A program made the position numbers and the translations under genes. From contig NZ_JAEVLS010000002.1 in assembly GCF_016801985.1 (NCBI RefSeq), positions 1,364,001 to 1,428,000 on the forward strand: a DNA stretch of 64,000 nucleotides, read 5' to 3'. Numbering within the stretch: the stretch's first letter is position 1; each line of letters begins with the position of its first letter. The stretch is from Steroidobacter gossypii (GTDB lineage: Bacteria; Pseudomonadota; Gammaproteobacteria; Steroidobacterales; Steroidobacteraceae). This document shows, piece by piece, positions 17,225-25,357 of this stretch. The notes beneath the pieces were generated by a model, which was not told the DNA's origin, did not search any database, and worked only from the letters and a program-made list of their open reading frames with translations.

Positions 17225-18028
17225 TCAGGGAGCATTACTGACCACCACCGGCGCCCCCCGACCCAACCCCAAGGCCTCGGCCGCGCTTTGCTCCGCCCGG
17301 GCGATTTCGACCACGCCGAAGGAGTTGACGAGGGCCAGAAACTCCCCCGGGCTTACGTCGCCATAAGTGCGCCTGAGGGCGAAGGTGTGGCCGCCGGTCT
17401 TGACCATGGGCCGGCTGAACGACTGGATCAGGGCGCCGTCGATGTTCGTGATCAGATTGCCGAAATGGTCGGTCGTCATGACCACTCCGGCCACCTGGTC
17501 GGCCGCGACGCTCGGCTCGTCCACCCAGGACGGCACGATGTCGTGAGTCTCAGGCCCCAGGTCGGTCGGACTCGCGCGCCGCCCGGCAATATCCGCGGCC
17601 AGCGGGGCGAAAATGTCCCGCCCATGAAAGGTGGCGCTGGCCGGCGGCAGCTTGAATCGGGCGCCCGCGTGGGCGGGATCGAAGCGGTAGATCTTGGCCG
17701 AGGGCGTCGTGCTCACGATCGGCGCCAGCAGCCCGTTGTCCGGGGCGAGAAACGCATGACCGTTCGCGACCACCGCGATGATGTCGCGCTTGGTGCCTAC
17801 CCCCGGATCGACCACGGCGACATGCACCGAGCCTTCCGGGAAGTAGCTATAAGCCCGCGCCAGCCAGAACCCCGCCTCCGCCGGCCAATACACCGGTACG
17901 TCGTGAGTCACGTCGATGATTCGCGCTTCGGGCAGGCGCGCCAGGATGCGACCCTTCATGGTCGCAACGAACGGGCCTTGGGGACCGAAATCGGTGGTGA
18001 GGGTGATGACGCCGCAGGCGGAGAACAT
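17225..18028 (-). CDS. SAM hydroxide adenosyltransferase family (DUF62)
   Basis: The 267-residue protein matches the S-adenosyl-L-methionine hydroxide adenosyltransferase family, structurally related to fluorinase and chlorinase. Visible motifs are ITLTTDFG near the start, DVTHDVPVYWP, HVAVVDPGVGT, FLAPDNGLL, FHGRDIFAP and TTDHFGNLITNI. Family members use water to split SAM into adenosine and methionine. The fluorinase-specific insertion is not apparent, so hydrolase activity is the default expectation. No strong Shine-Dalgarno precedes the ATG. It lies 62 bp after a MaoC-type gene on the same strand. Confidence 0.9.
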   Translation of the reverse strand: MFSACGVITLTTDFGPQGPFVATMKGRILARLPEARIIDVTHDVPVYWPAEAGFWLARAYSYFPEGSVHVAVVDPGVGTKRDIIAVVANGHAFLAPDNGLLAPIVSTTPSAKIYRFDPAHAGARFKLPPASATFHGRDIFAPLAADIAGRRASPTDLGPETHDIVPSWVDEPSVAADQVAGVVMTTDHFGNLITNIDGALIQSFSRPMVKTGGHTFALRRTYGDVSPGEFLALVNSFGVVEIARAEQSAAEALGLGRGAPVVVSNAP

Positions 18029-18090
18029 GGGGATGAATGAGCCCAGCTAAGACTTGAAGGATGGAGACTTGAGGATTCAGACTCGTGAAT

Positions 18091-18960
18091 TCAGAGCCGG
18101 TACTCGCAGCGACCGAAGTCCTGAACGATGGCATTGCGCTCGCTTGCGACCACCCGGAATGACGCGTCACCGGCGGCGATGTTCCAGATCTCTACCTGCA
18201 GCGGCTCGCCCGGATAGACCGGGCTGGTGAAGCGCGTGTCCAGTCGCAGCAAGCGCGAAGGATCGTCTCCACACAGCGCCCTGATCAACGCCCGGCCCGC
18301 CATGCCGTAATGACACAGGCCATGCAGGATCGGCCGCTCGAACCCCGCCACCGCCGCGATCTCGGGGTCGCTGTGTAGCGGATTGTAGTCGCCCGACAAG
18401 CGATAGATCAGCGCCTGGTTTGGCATGTTGGTGAGCGGCACTGCCTGATCGGCGTCGTGATCGGCCGGCACCGCGCGAGGTTTGGGTGCGCCTTCGCTCT
18501 TGCCTCCGAAGCCGCCGTCGCCACGCAGGAACGCCACGTTGCCCAAGGTCGATAACAGATCGCCCGAGCCGGCATCGAACAGTTTGCGCGTCATGTACAG
18601 GATGGCCCCCTTCGCCGCGCCCTTGTCGTAGATCTCATCGATCGAGGACTCGCCAATGACCGTACCCTCGATCGGCAGCGGCTTGTGAATCTGCAACGTT
18701 TGCTCCGCATGCAGCAGCAGCTTGAAGTTGATGCCGAGCTCAGGTTGCGCGAGCAGCATCGGCGCAACCCCCAGCGTGACGGCCTGCGTGGGCAGCGCGA
18801 CGAGCGACTTCTCATAAACGTATTTGAGATCGCCAGCGTCGGTAGGATCGCTTGCGCCCACGCCCAGACCCAGTGCGTAGAGCATGGTGTCGCGCCGCGT
18901 GTAGGTGTGGCGGATGGGTTCGAACTGCATGCTCTTCAGCTTGGCGTAGTCGATCGGCAT
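18091..18960 (-). CDS. MaoC-type enoyl-CoA hydratase 2-like protein
   Basis: The 289-residue protein is a double hot-dog (R)-hydratase. The C-terminal half holds the hydratase-2 motif (YRLSGDYNPLHSDPEIA, then GFERPILHGLCHYGMAG) with its catalytic Asp/His pair. The N-terminal half is the degenerate hot-dog that binds the acyl chain. Enzymes of this layout hydrate trans-2-enoyl-CoA in fatty-acid or steroid side-chain breakdown. The start at 18960 has GGAG upstream and gives MPIDYAKL. No other beta-oxidation gene lies nearby, so the substrate is open. Confidence 0.88.
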   Translation of the reverse strand: MPIDYAKLKSMQFEPIRHTYTRRDTMLYALGLGVGASDPTDAGDLKYVYEKSLVALPTQAVTLGVAPMLLAQPELGINFKLLLHAEQTLQIHKPLPIEGTVIGESSIDEIYDKGAAKGAILYMTRKLFDAGSGDLLSTLGNVAFLRGDGGFGGKSEGAPKPRAVPADHDADQAVPLTNMPNQALIYRLSGDYNPLHSDPEIAAVAGFERPILHGLCHYGMAGRALIRALCGDDPSRLLRLDTRFTSPVYPGEPLQVEIWNIAAGDASFRVVASERNAIVQDFGRCEYRL

Positions 18961-19220
18961 GGTCGCTCCATGAGTGAGATGCAAGGCGCTGCGAGGATTG
19001 TCACTGAATCATTCCCGGCGCGCCATGACGGCGAAGCGTCCCTCACACAACTTTTGGGTGCCAGCTTGCAGATCTCGAAATGTCTGGCGTAGCATCCACT
19101 CCGCGCATGTGACTGGCGTCAGATGGAATAACCATCGGGAAGCATGCGCGCAGGGTCTCCCCTGCCGCGGCCGCTCGCCTGGGCTCCAAGTCCACCCTCC
19201 TTTGTCACTGGAGCGCCGCT

Positions 19221-20483
19221 ATGCAGATCTCATTCGACTTGCTTCGCTCGTCCGACCCCGATGTATTCGATGCCGTGCTTGGCGAGGAACGCCGTCAGCG
19301 CGAAGGGCTCGAGCTGATTCCGTCCGAGAACTATGCTTTCCCCGAGGTTTACGCCACCAACGGCTCGGTGTTCGCCAACAAGTACGCCGAAGGTTACGTC
19401 AGCCGCCGCTACTACGGTGGCCAGCAGTTCACCGATCGCATCGAGTCGCTCGCCATCGAGCGCGCCAAGCGCCTGTTTCGCGCCGAGCACGCCAACGTGC
19501 AACCGCTCAGCGGCTCGCCCATGAATCAGGCGGTCTATTTTGCGTGCCTCGAGCCAGGCGATACGGTGCTGGCCATGGATCTGTCGCATGGCGGACATCT
19601 CACGCATGGCGCGCCGGTGTCTTGCATGGGTCGCATCTTCAACTTCGTTCGTTACAAGACTTCACCGCCTGACGGCTCGATCGATTACGACGCGGTGCTC
19701 GCGACCGCACGGCAGGTGCGGCCGAAGATCGTGCTCTGCGGTCATTCCTCGTATCCGCGCGAGGTGGACTACGCGCGCTTTCGGGCTATCGCGGACGATG
19801 TGGGCGCGCTGTGCATGGCGGATGTCTCTCACGTCGGAGGCTTGATCGCAGGCGGGGCGTTGGCGAATCCGCTCGATGCGGGCTTCGACGTCGTCACGAC
19901 GACGACTCACAAATCCCTGCGCGGCCCGCGCGGTGGAATGATTCTTTGCAAGTCATCTCTGGCGCAGAAGGTCGATTCGGCAGTCTTCCCGGGCATGCAA
20001 GGCGGCCCGCACATGAACGCGGTGGCTGGCATCGCCGTGACCCTGAAGCTTGCTGCCGAACCCGCCTTCAAAGCGTATGCCGCGCAAGTTGTTCGCAACG
20101 CTCGCGCGCTGGCCGATGAGTTGCTGAAGCACGGCTGCACGCTGATCACCGGCGGCACGGAGAATCATCTCATCGTCATCGACACCATTCGCTCGTTCGA
20201 CATCGATGGCCGCGTGGCGGAAACGGCGCTCGATCTCGCCGGCCTCACCGTGAACAAACAAGTGATCCCCGATGACCCTCGCCCGCCGTTGAAGCCCAGC
20301 GGAATCCGCTTGGGCACGCCGGCGCTGACCACACGCGGGATGAAGGAGTCGGAGATGCAACAGGTCGCGGCGTGGATGGTCGCTGCGCTTCGCTCGCCGG
20401 CGGATGAGACGAAGCTACGAGCCCTTCATGATGAGGTTCGTGCGCTCTGCGCCCGCTTCCCCGTGCCGGGCCTCGATCCATAG
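19221..20483 (+). CDS. glyA: Serine hydroxymethyltransferase (divergent paralogue)
   Basis: The 420-residue PLP enzyme interconverts serine and glycine with tetrahydrofolate. LIPSENYAFPEVYATNGS, the PLP-stacking HGGHLTHG, the lysine in TTTTHKSLRGPRGG and SGIRLGTPALTTRGM are present. It departs from common SHMTs at several normally constant places: YVSRRYYGG where most have YPGKRYYGG, QPLSGSPMN for QPHSGSQAN, and MADVSHVGGL for the usual (V/M)D(M)AH(I/V)AGL. It is therefore probably a second, specialised SHMT or a related aldolase. GGAG precedes the ATG. A possible promoter (TTGCAG, 18 bp, TAGCAT) lies at 19066-19095. The D-glucarate genes kdgD and gudD follow on the same strand. Confidence 0.85.
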   Translation: MQISFDLLRSSDPDVFDAVLGEERRQREGLELIPSENYAFPEVYATNGSVFANKYAEGYVSRRYYGGQQFTDRIESLAIERAKRLFRAEHANVQPLSGSPMNQAVYFACLEPGDTVLAMDLSHGGHLTHGAPVSCMGRIFNFVRYKTSPPDGSIDYDAVLATARQVRPKIVLCGHSSYPREVDYARFRAIADDVGALCMADVSHVGGLIAGGALANPLDAGFDVVTTTTHKSLRGPRGGMILCKSSLAQKVDSAVFPGMQGGPHMNAVAGIAVTLKLAAEPAFKAYAAQVVRNARALADELLKHGCTLITGGTENHLIVIDTIRSFDIDGRVAETALDLAGLTVNKQVIPDDPRPPLKPSGIRLGTPALTTRGMKESEMQQVAAWMVAALRSPADETKLRALHDEVRALCARFPVPGLDP

Positions 20484-20500
20484 CACCCCGATTGGGGGAT

Positions 20501-20516
20501 CATTTGTGAACAAATG
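20501..20516. promoter_or_regulatory. Palindromic operator candidate before kdgD-gudD
   Basis: CATTTGTGAACAAATG is an inverted repeat with 7-bp arms and a two-base centre. It lies in the 115-bp gap between glyA and kdgD. The core TTGT-GA-ACAA fits the GT-N-AC pattern of GntR-family operators, which often control sugar-acid genes. It is AT-rich within GC-rich surroundings. No regulator gene lies adjacent, and the match is suggestive only. Confidence 0.4.
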
Positions 20517-20598
20517 GCCGCGCTAAGACATTGAGACTGAATCAGCCGCACGCTACTGAGAGACGCCCGCGCAGCTTGCCGGCTCTGGGCCAAATCGC

Positions 20599-21510
20599 AT
20601 GAATCCGCAAGATCTCAAAGCCATTCTCGGCTCGGGGCTTCTGTCCTTTCCGGTCACCGACTTCGCAGCCAATGGGGATTTCGATGCCCCCAGCTACGCA
20701 AAGCGGCTCGAATGGCTGGGGCTCTATGGCGCAAGCGCACTGTTCGCGGCTGGCGGCACTGGTGAGTTCTTCTCACTCGAGCCAGGCGAGTTTTCCGAAG
20801 TCGTCAGGACGGCGGTCGACACTTGCCGCGGCCACGTGCCTATCGTCGCTGGCGCCGGCGGCCCGACTCGCCAGGCTATTGCTTATGCCCGAGAGGCCGA
20901 ACGCCTGGGCGCCGCCGGCATTCTGCTGCTTCCGCATTATCTGATCGAGGCCACTCAGGCTGGCCTGATCGCTCACGTGGAGGCGGTCTGCAAAGAGGTT
21001 CGACTCGGGGTGGTTGTCTACAACCGGAATGTCTGCCGCCTGAACGCCGACAGTCTCGAACAGCTCGCCGAACGGTGTTCGAATCTGATCGGCTTCAAGG
21101 ACGGTATTGGTGACATCGAGCTGATGGTCACCATTCGGCGCCGCCTGGGCGAGCGCCTGACCTATCTCGGTGGTCTGCCGACAGCGGAGGTGTATGCCGC
21201 GGCTTACCGCGCAATCGGTGTGCCGGTGTACTCCTCCGCAGTGTTCAACTTCATTCCTCGAACGGCCATGACGTTCTACAAGGCGCTCGCCAGCGACGAC
21301 CGCGCAACGGTCAATCGCCTGCTGGACGAGTTCTTCCTGCCATTCCTTGCCATCCGCAACCGCCGCGAAGGATACGGAGTCAGCATCATCAAGGCCGGTG
21401 CAAAACTGGTGGGTCATGACGCAGGTCCGGTGCGGGCGCCGCTGACCGATCTGCTGCCTGCGGAATTGGAGCAACTCGACGCGTTGATCCGCAGGCTGGG
21501 TCCGCAGTAA
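20599..21510 (+). CDS. kdgD: 5-dehydro-4-deoxyglucarate dehydratase
   Basis: The 303-residue enzyme of the dihydrodipicolinate synthase superfamily removes water and CO2 from 5-dehydro-4-deoxy-D-glucarate to give 2-oxoglutarate semialdehyde. Family motifs are [33 protein letters not shown] and the Schiff-base lysine in [11 protein letters not shown]. Length is normal. It lies 14 bp before gudD, which makes its substrate. The last enzyme of the route, 2-oxoglutarate semialdehyde dehydrogenase, and a glucarate transporter are not in the window. Confidence 0.93.
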   Translation: MNPQDLKAILGSGLLSFPVTDFAANGDFDAPSYAKRLEWLGLYGASALFAAGGTGEFFSLEPGEFSEVVRTAVDTCRGHVPIVAGAGGPTRQAIAYAREAERLGAAGILLLPHYLIEATQAGLIAHVEAVCKEVRLGVVVYNRNVCRLNADSLEQLAERCSNLIGFKDGIGDIELMVTIRRRLGERLTYLGGLPTAEVYAAAYRAIGVPVYSSAVFNFIPRTAMTFYKALASDDRATVNRLLDEFFLPFLAIRNRREGYGVSIIKAGAKLVGHDAGPVRAPLTDLLPAELEQLDALIRRLGPQ

Positions 21511-21524
21511 GTCGGGCAGCGTCG

Positions 21525-22850
21525 ATGAGCACACCCCTCGTTGCGCAGATGCGTGTGATCCCGGTCGCCGGCCACGACAGCATGCTGCTCAACTTAAGCG
21601 GCGCGCACGGGCCATATTTCACACGCAACGTAGTCGTCCTTCGCGACAACGCAGGCAATACCGGCCTCGGTGAAGTACCCGGCGGAGAAAGCATTCGCCA
21701 GACTCTGGAAGATGCTCGTGGCCTCGTCGTCGGACAGCCGATTGCCCATTACCAACGCGTGCTCAACGCCATGCGAAACACTTTCGGCACCCGAGATGCC
21801 GCTGGCCGGGGGCTGCAGACCTTCGATCTGCGCATGGCCGTGCACGCAGTGACAGCGATCGAATGTGCGCTGCTCGATCTGCTCGGCCAACATTTGAACG
21901 TACCGATGGCCGCGCTGCTCGGTGAAGGGCAGCAGCGGGATGCGGTGAAGATGCTCGGGTATCTCTTCTACATTGCCGATCGCACACGTACCGACCTGCC
22001 CTACCGCAGCGAGCCCGAGGCGGACAATGAGTGGTTCCGCCTGCGCCACGAGCCCGCGCTCACTGCCGACGCCATCGTCCGCCTGGCCGAAGCAGCCCAG
22101 CAGCGTTACGGATTCACCGACTTCAAGCTCAAAGGCGGTGTGCTGCGTGGCGAAGAAGAGATGGAGGCGGTGAGTGCGCTCGCCGACAGGTTCCCTGAGG
22201 CGCGCATCACTATCGATCCCAATGGCGCCTGGTCGCTGAAGGAGGCCATCGCCCTGTGCCGGGACAAGCGCGAAGTGCTTTCATATGTTGAGGATCCGTG
22301 TGGGGCCGAGAATGGATACTCCGGGCGCGAGGTGATGGCTGAATTTCGCCTCGCCACCGGTCTGCCGACCGCTACCAATATGGTCGCAACCGACTGGCGG
22401 GAGATGGCGCACGCCATCCAGCTGCAATCGATCGACATTCCACTGGCCGATCCCCATTTCTGGACGCTGCACGGCTCGGTGCGTGTCGCGCAGCTGTGCC
22501 GGGACTGGGGCCTCACGTGGGGCTCGCATTCGAACAATCATTTCGATATTTCACTGGCCATGTTCACCCAGGTGGCCGCCGCAGCGCCTGGTGAGATCGC
22601 CGCCATCGATACGCACTGGATCTGGCAAGACGGCCAGCGTCTGACGCGCAACCCGCTGCAGATCGTCGACGGTTTCGTGCAGCTTCCCAAGCGGCCAGGC
22701 CTCGGCGTGGAGCTCGACGAGCAGCAGTTGACTCGGGCGAACGAAGTGTACCTTCGAGAAGGATTGGGCGGGCGCGACGACGGATCGCCCATGCAGTTTC
22801 TTATTCCCAGCTGGTGCTACGACCACAAGCGTCCCTGCCTGGTTCGCTAA
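21525..22850 (+). CDS. gudD: Glucarate dehydratase
   Basis: The 441-residue enolase-superfamily enzyme dehydrates D-glucarate to 5-dehydro-4-deoxy-D-glucarate. Visible are the capping-domain [19 protein letters not shown], the catalytic [10 protein letters not shown] (K-x-K), metal ligands in [11 protein letters not shown] and [16 protein letters not shown], and the [15 protein letters not shown] catalytic-His segment. Length and motif order fit GudD. It follows kdgD by 14 bp and is convergent with the ABC ATPase gene. Confidence 0.95.
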   Translation: MSTPLVAQMRVIPVAGHDSMLLNLSGAHGPYFTRNVVVLRDNAGNTGLGEVPGGESIRQTLEDARGLVVGQPIAHYQRVLNAMRNTFGTRDAAGRGLQTFDLRMAVHAVTAIECALLDLLGQHLNVPMAALLGEGQQRDAVKMLGYLFYIADRTRTDLPYRSEPEADNEWFRLRHEPALTADAIVRLAEAAQQRYGFTDFKLKGGVLRGEEEMEAVSALADRFPEARITIDPNGAWSLKEAIALCRDKREVLSYVEDPCGAENGYSGREVMAEFRLATGLPTATNMVATDWREMAHAIQLQSIDIPLADPHFWTLHGSVRVAQLCRDWGLTWGSHSNNHFDISLAMFTQVAAAAPGEIAAIDTHWIWQDGQRLTRNPLQIVDGFVQLPKRPGLGVELDEQQLTRANEVYLREGLGGRDDGSPMQFLIPSWCYDHKRPCLVR

Positions 22851-22878
22851 CGTCCTGGAGCCGCCGTGGGCACAGTAA

Positions 22879-23970
22879 CTAAGAATGCGCGAGCCTCTCC
22901 TCGCTCTGCGCATCGAAAAAATGCAATCGATCCGGCGCCACCTGCAGCGTGATGGTCGAGCCCAGCGGCGGCAAGTGATAGGGCGAGGAACGAACGATGA
23001 CGCGCCACGCGCCCACGCTCGCGTGAATGAACGCCTCATTGCCGACGGTCTCGATCAGATCCACCAGCACGCTCAACCGAATGTTTCCGGGCGGCGTCGC
23101 ACCGTCCACGCGATGTAGATCTTCGGGGCGAACGCCGACGACGACAGCCCGGCCGGTGGGAAGTCCGCCGGGGACGGGAAGCTCGGCGCCCTCGCCTTTC
23201 AGTATCGCCTGCCCCATCGGCGCGGCATGCAGCACCCCGCGGAAGAAGTTCATCGCCGGGTTGCCCAGGAACCCGGCCACGAACAGATTCACCGGCCGCT
23301 CATAGATGGCCATGGGGGTATCGATCTGCTGCACGATCCCGCGATCGAGCACGACGATACGTTGACCTAACGTCATCGCTTCGACCTGGTCATGCGTCAC
23401 ATACACCATCGTGGTCTTGAGCGAGCGATGCAACCGCGCGATCTCTGTGCGCATCGCCGAGCGCAGCTTGGCATCCAAGTTGGAGAGCGGCTCATCGAGC
23501 AGGAACACCTGAGGGTGCCGGACCAGCGCGCGTCCGAGCGCAACGCGCTGACGCTGACCGCCCGACAATTGTTTGGGCAGTCGGTCCAGCATGGAGCCGA
23601 GCTCGAGCCGCTCCGCCGCATCTCTCACCCGATCCGCCACTTCAGCTTCTGAATGCCCACGCAGCTTCAACCCGAAGCCGAGGTTCTCCCGTACTGTCAT
23701 GTGCGGATACAGGGCATAGCTCTGGAACACCATCGCGATATCCCGATCGCGTGGCTCCAGGTACGTGACATCGCGATCGCCGATGTGAATGGAGCCGCTG
23801 GTCGCCTCTTCCAGCCCCGCGATCAAACGCAGCAGCGTGCTCTTGCCGCAACCCGATGGGCCCACCAGCACCAGCAGCTCGCCATCGGCGATATCGAACG
23901 AGGCGCCCTCGACGCCGACGTGACCGTTGCTGTAAACCTTACGTACGGCTTTGAGTTTTACTGCTGCCAC
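22879..23970 (-). CDS. ugpC: Sugar ABC transporter ATP-binding protein (UgpC/MalK type)
   Basis: The 363-residue ATPase has Walker A GPSGCGKST, signature LSGGQRQRVALGRALVR, Walker B VFLLDEPLSNLDAK and a C-terminal TOBE region, all typical of MalK/UgpC subunits. It should energise the permease pair at 28528-30224, from which it is separated only by the beta-glucosidase and discoidin-protein genes. The start is a GTG at 23970 (reading VAAVKLKAVRKVY) with GAGGAG 11 bases upstream. No ATG gives a better fit. Only 29 bp separate it from the divergent GH1 start. Confidence 0.92.
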   Translation of the reverse strand: MAAVKLKAVRKVYSNGHVGVEGASFDIADGELLVLVGPSGCGKSTLLRLIAGLEEATSGSIHIGDRDVTYLEPRDRDIAMVFQSYALYPHMTVRENLGFGLKLRGHSEAEVADRVRDAAERLELGSMLDRLPKQLSGGQRQRVALGRALVRHPQVFLLDEPLSNLDAKLRSAMRTEIARLHRSLKTTMVYVTHDQVEAMTLGQRIVVLDRGIVQQIDTPMAIYERPVNLFVAGFLGNPAMNFFRGVLHAAPMGQAILKGEGAELPVPGGLPTGRAVVVGVRPEDLHRVDGATPPGNIRLSVLVDLIETVGNEAFIHASVGAWRVIVRSSPYHLPPLGSTITLQVAPDRLHFFDAQSEERLAHS

Positions 23971-23999
23971 GCGTGCGCAAGCTCCTCTACACTGTCCGC

Positions 24000-25352
24000 A
24001 TGACCCCACCCATTCAGTTCCCCAGCGATTTCCTCTGGGGCTGCGCCACCTCCGCGTATCAGATCGAAGGCTCGCCGCTCGCTGACGGCGCCGGGCCGAG
24101 CATATGGCATCGCTTCTCGCATACACCGGGGCGCGTGCAGGACGGAGACACCGCGGATGTGACCTGCGATCACTACCGGCGCTGGGAAAGCGATGTCGAT
24201 CTGATTCAGTCGCTGGGCATGAACTCGTATCGTTTCAGTATCGCCTGGGGCCGCGTGCTGCCCGAAGGCGTCGGCCGCATCAACGCCGCAGGTCTCGACT
24301 TCTACGAACGCCTGGTCGACAGGCTGCTGGCGCGCGGCATCCAGCCAATGGTGACGTTGTTTCATTGGGATCTGCCGGCGGCGCTGGACGATCGCGGCGG
24401 CTGGTTGAATCGTGACATCGCGCAATGGTTCGCGGAGTACGCGGACATCGTGTTTCGCAGGCTCGACGACCGCGTCAAATATTGGACGACCTTGAATGAG
24501 CCGTGGGTGGTGGTGGACGGCGGTTATATGCATGGCGTGTTGGCGCCGGGTCATCGCAATCTGTTCGAAGCTCCGCGGGCCGCGCATCATCTCATGTTGG
24601 CGCACGGCGCGGCGGTACAGGCCTATCGCGCGAGCGGACGCAACAAGATCGGACTGGTCGTCAACATCGAGCCCAAGTATCCGGCGTCGCAATCCGAGGC
24701 GGACCTTGCAGCGACTCGCCGTGCTGAAGCTTATATGAACCGGCAATATCTCGAGCCTGCGCTGCTCGGTTCGTATCCCAAAGAGCTCATGGACATCTAT
24801 GGAGAGGCCTGGCCGCACTGGCCGGATGCGGACCTGAAAATCATTCGCCAACCCATCGACTACGTCGGCGTGAACTATTACACGCGCGCCGTCGTGCGAG
24901 CCGACCCGAACGCGTGGCCGCTCGGCGCCAGCACGGTGAAACAAAAGCAGCACACGCACATGGAGACCGGCTGGGAGGTGTTTCCGCAGGGCCTCACCGA
25001 TACGCTGCTGTGGATCAAGGACAACTACGGCAATCCGCCCGTCTACATCACCGAGAACGGCGCGTGCTTTTTCGATCCGCCGCAGGTCGAAGGTCCATTG
25101 CTCGAAGATCCGCTGCGCATCGACTATCTGCGCAAACACATCACCGCGGTCTACAACGCCATGCAACGCGGCGCCGACATCCGCGGCTACTTCGCCTGGT
25201 CGCTGTTCGACAACTTCGAATGGGCGTTCGGCTTTTCCAAGCGCTTCGGCCTGGTGCACATGAACTATGAAACCTTGCAGCGAACTCTGAAGGCGAGCGC
25301 GCATTTCTATGCGAAGGTGATTGCCAGCCGGGGCGCGGCGCTCACAGAGTGA
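24000..25352 (+). CDS. GH1 beta-glucosidase
   Basis: The 450-residue family 1 glycosidase releases glucose from beta-linked oligosaccharides. FPSDFLWGCATSAYQIEG opens the barrel, TLNEPWVVV carries the acid/base Glu, and YITENGACF carries the nucleophile Glu. The W-S-L-F-D-N-F-E-W-A-F-G motif near the end is the usual aglycone-site signature. There is no signal peptide, so it acts on imported sugar. The ATG at 24000 gives the usual family N-terminus; GTG at 23973 would add nine residues. No Shine-Dalgarno is visible. It ends 5 bp before a convergent gene. Confidence 0.94.
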   Translation: MTPPIQFPSDFLWGCATSAYQIEGSPLADGAGPSIWHRFSHTPGRVQDGDTADVTCDHYRRWESDVDLIQSLGMNSYRFSIAWGRVLPEGVGRINAAGLDFYERLVDRLLARGIQPMVTLFHWDLPAALDDRGGWLNRDIAQWFAEYADIVFRRLDDRVKYWTTLNEPWVVVDGGYMHGVLAPGHRNLFEAPRAAHHLMLAHGAAVQAYRASGRNKIGLVVNIEPKYPASQSEADLAATRRAEAYMNRQYLEPALLGSYPKELMDIYGEAWPHWPDADLKIIRQPIDYVGVNYYTRAVVRADPNAWPLGASTVKQKQHTHMETGWEVFPQGLTDTLLWIKDNYGNPPVYITENGACFFDPPQVEGPLLEDPLRIDYLRKHITAVYNAMQRGADIRGYFAWSLFDNFEWAFGFSKRFGLVHMNYETLQRTLKASAHFYAKVIASRGAALTE

Positions 25353-25357
25353 CCGTC

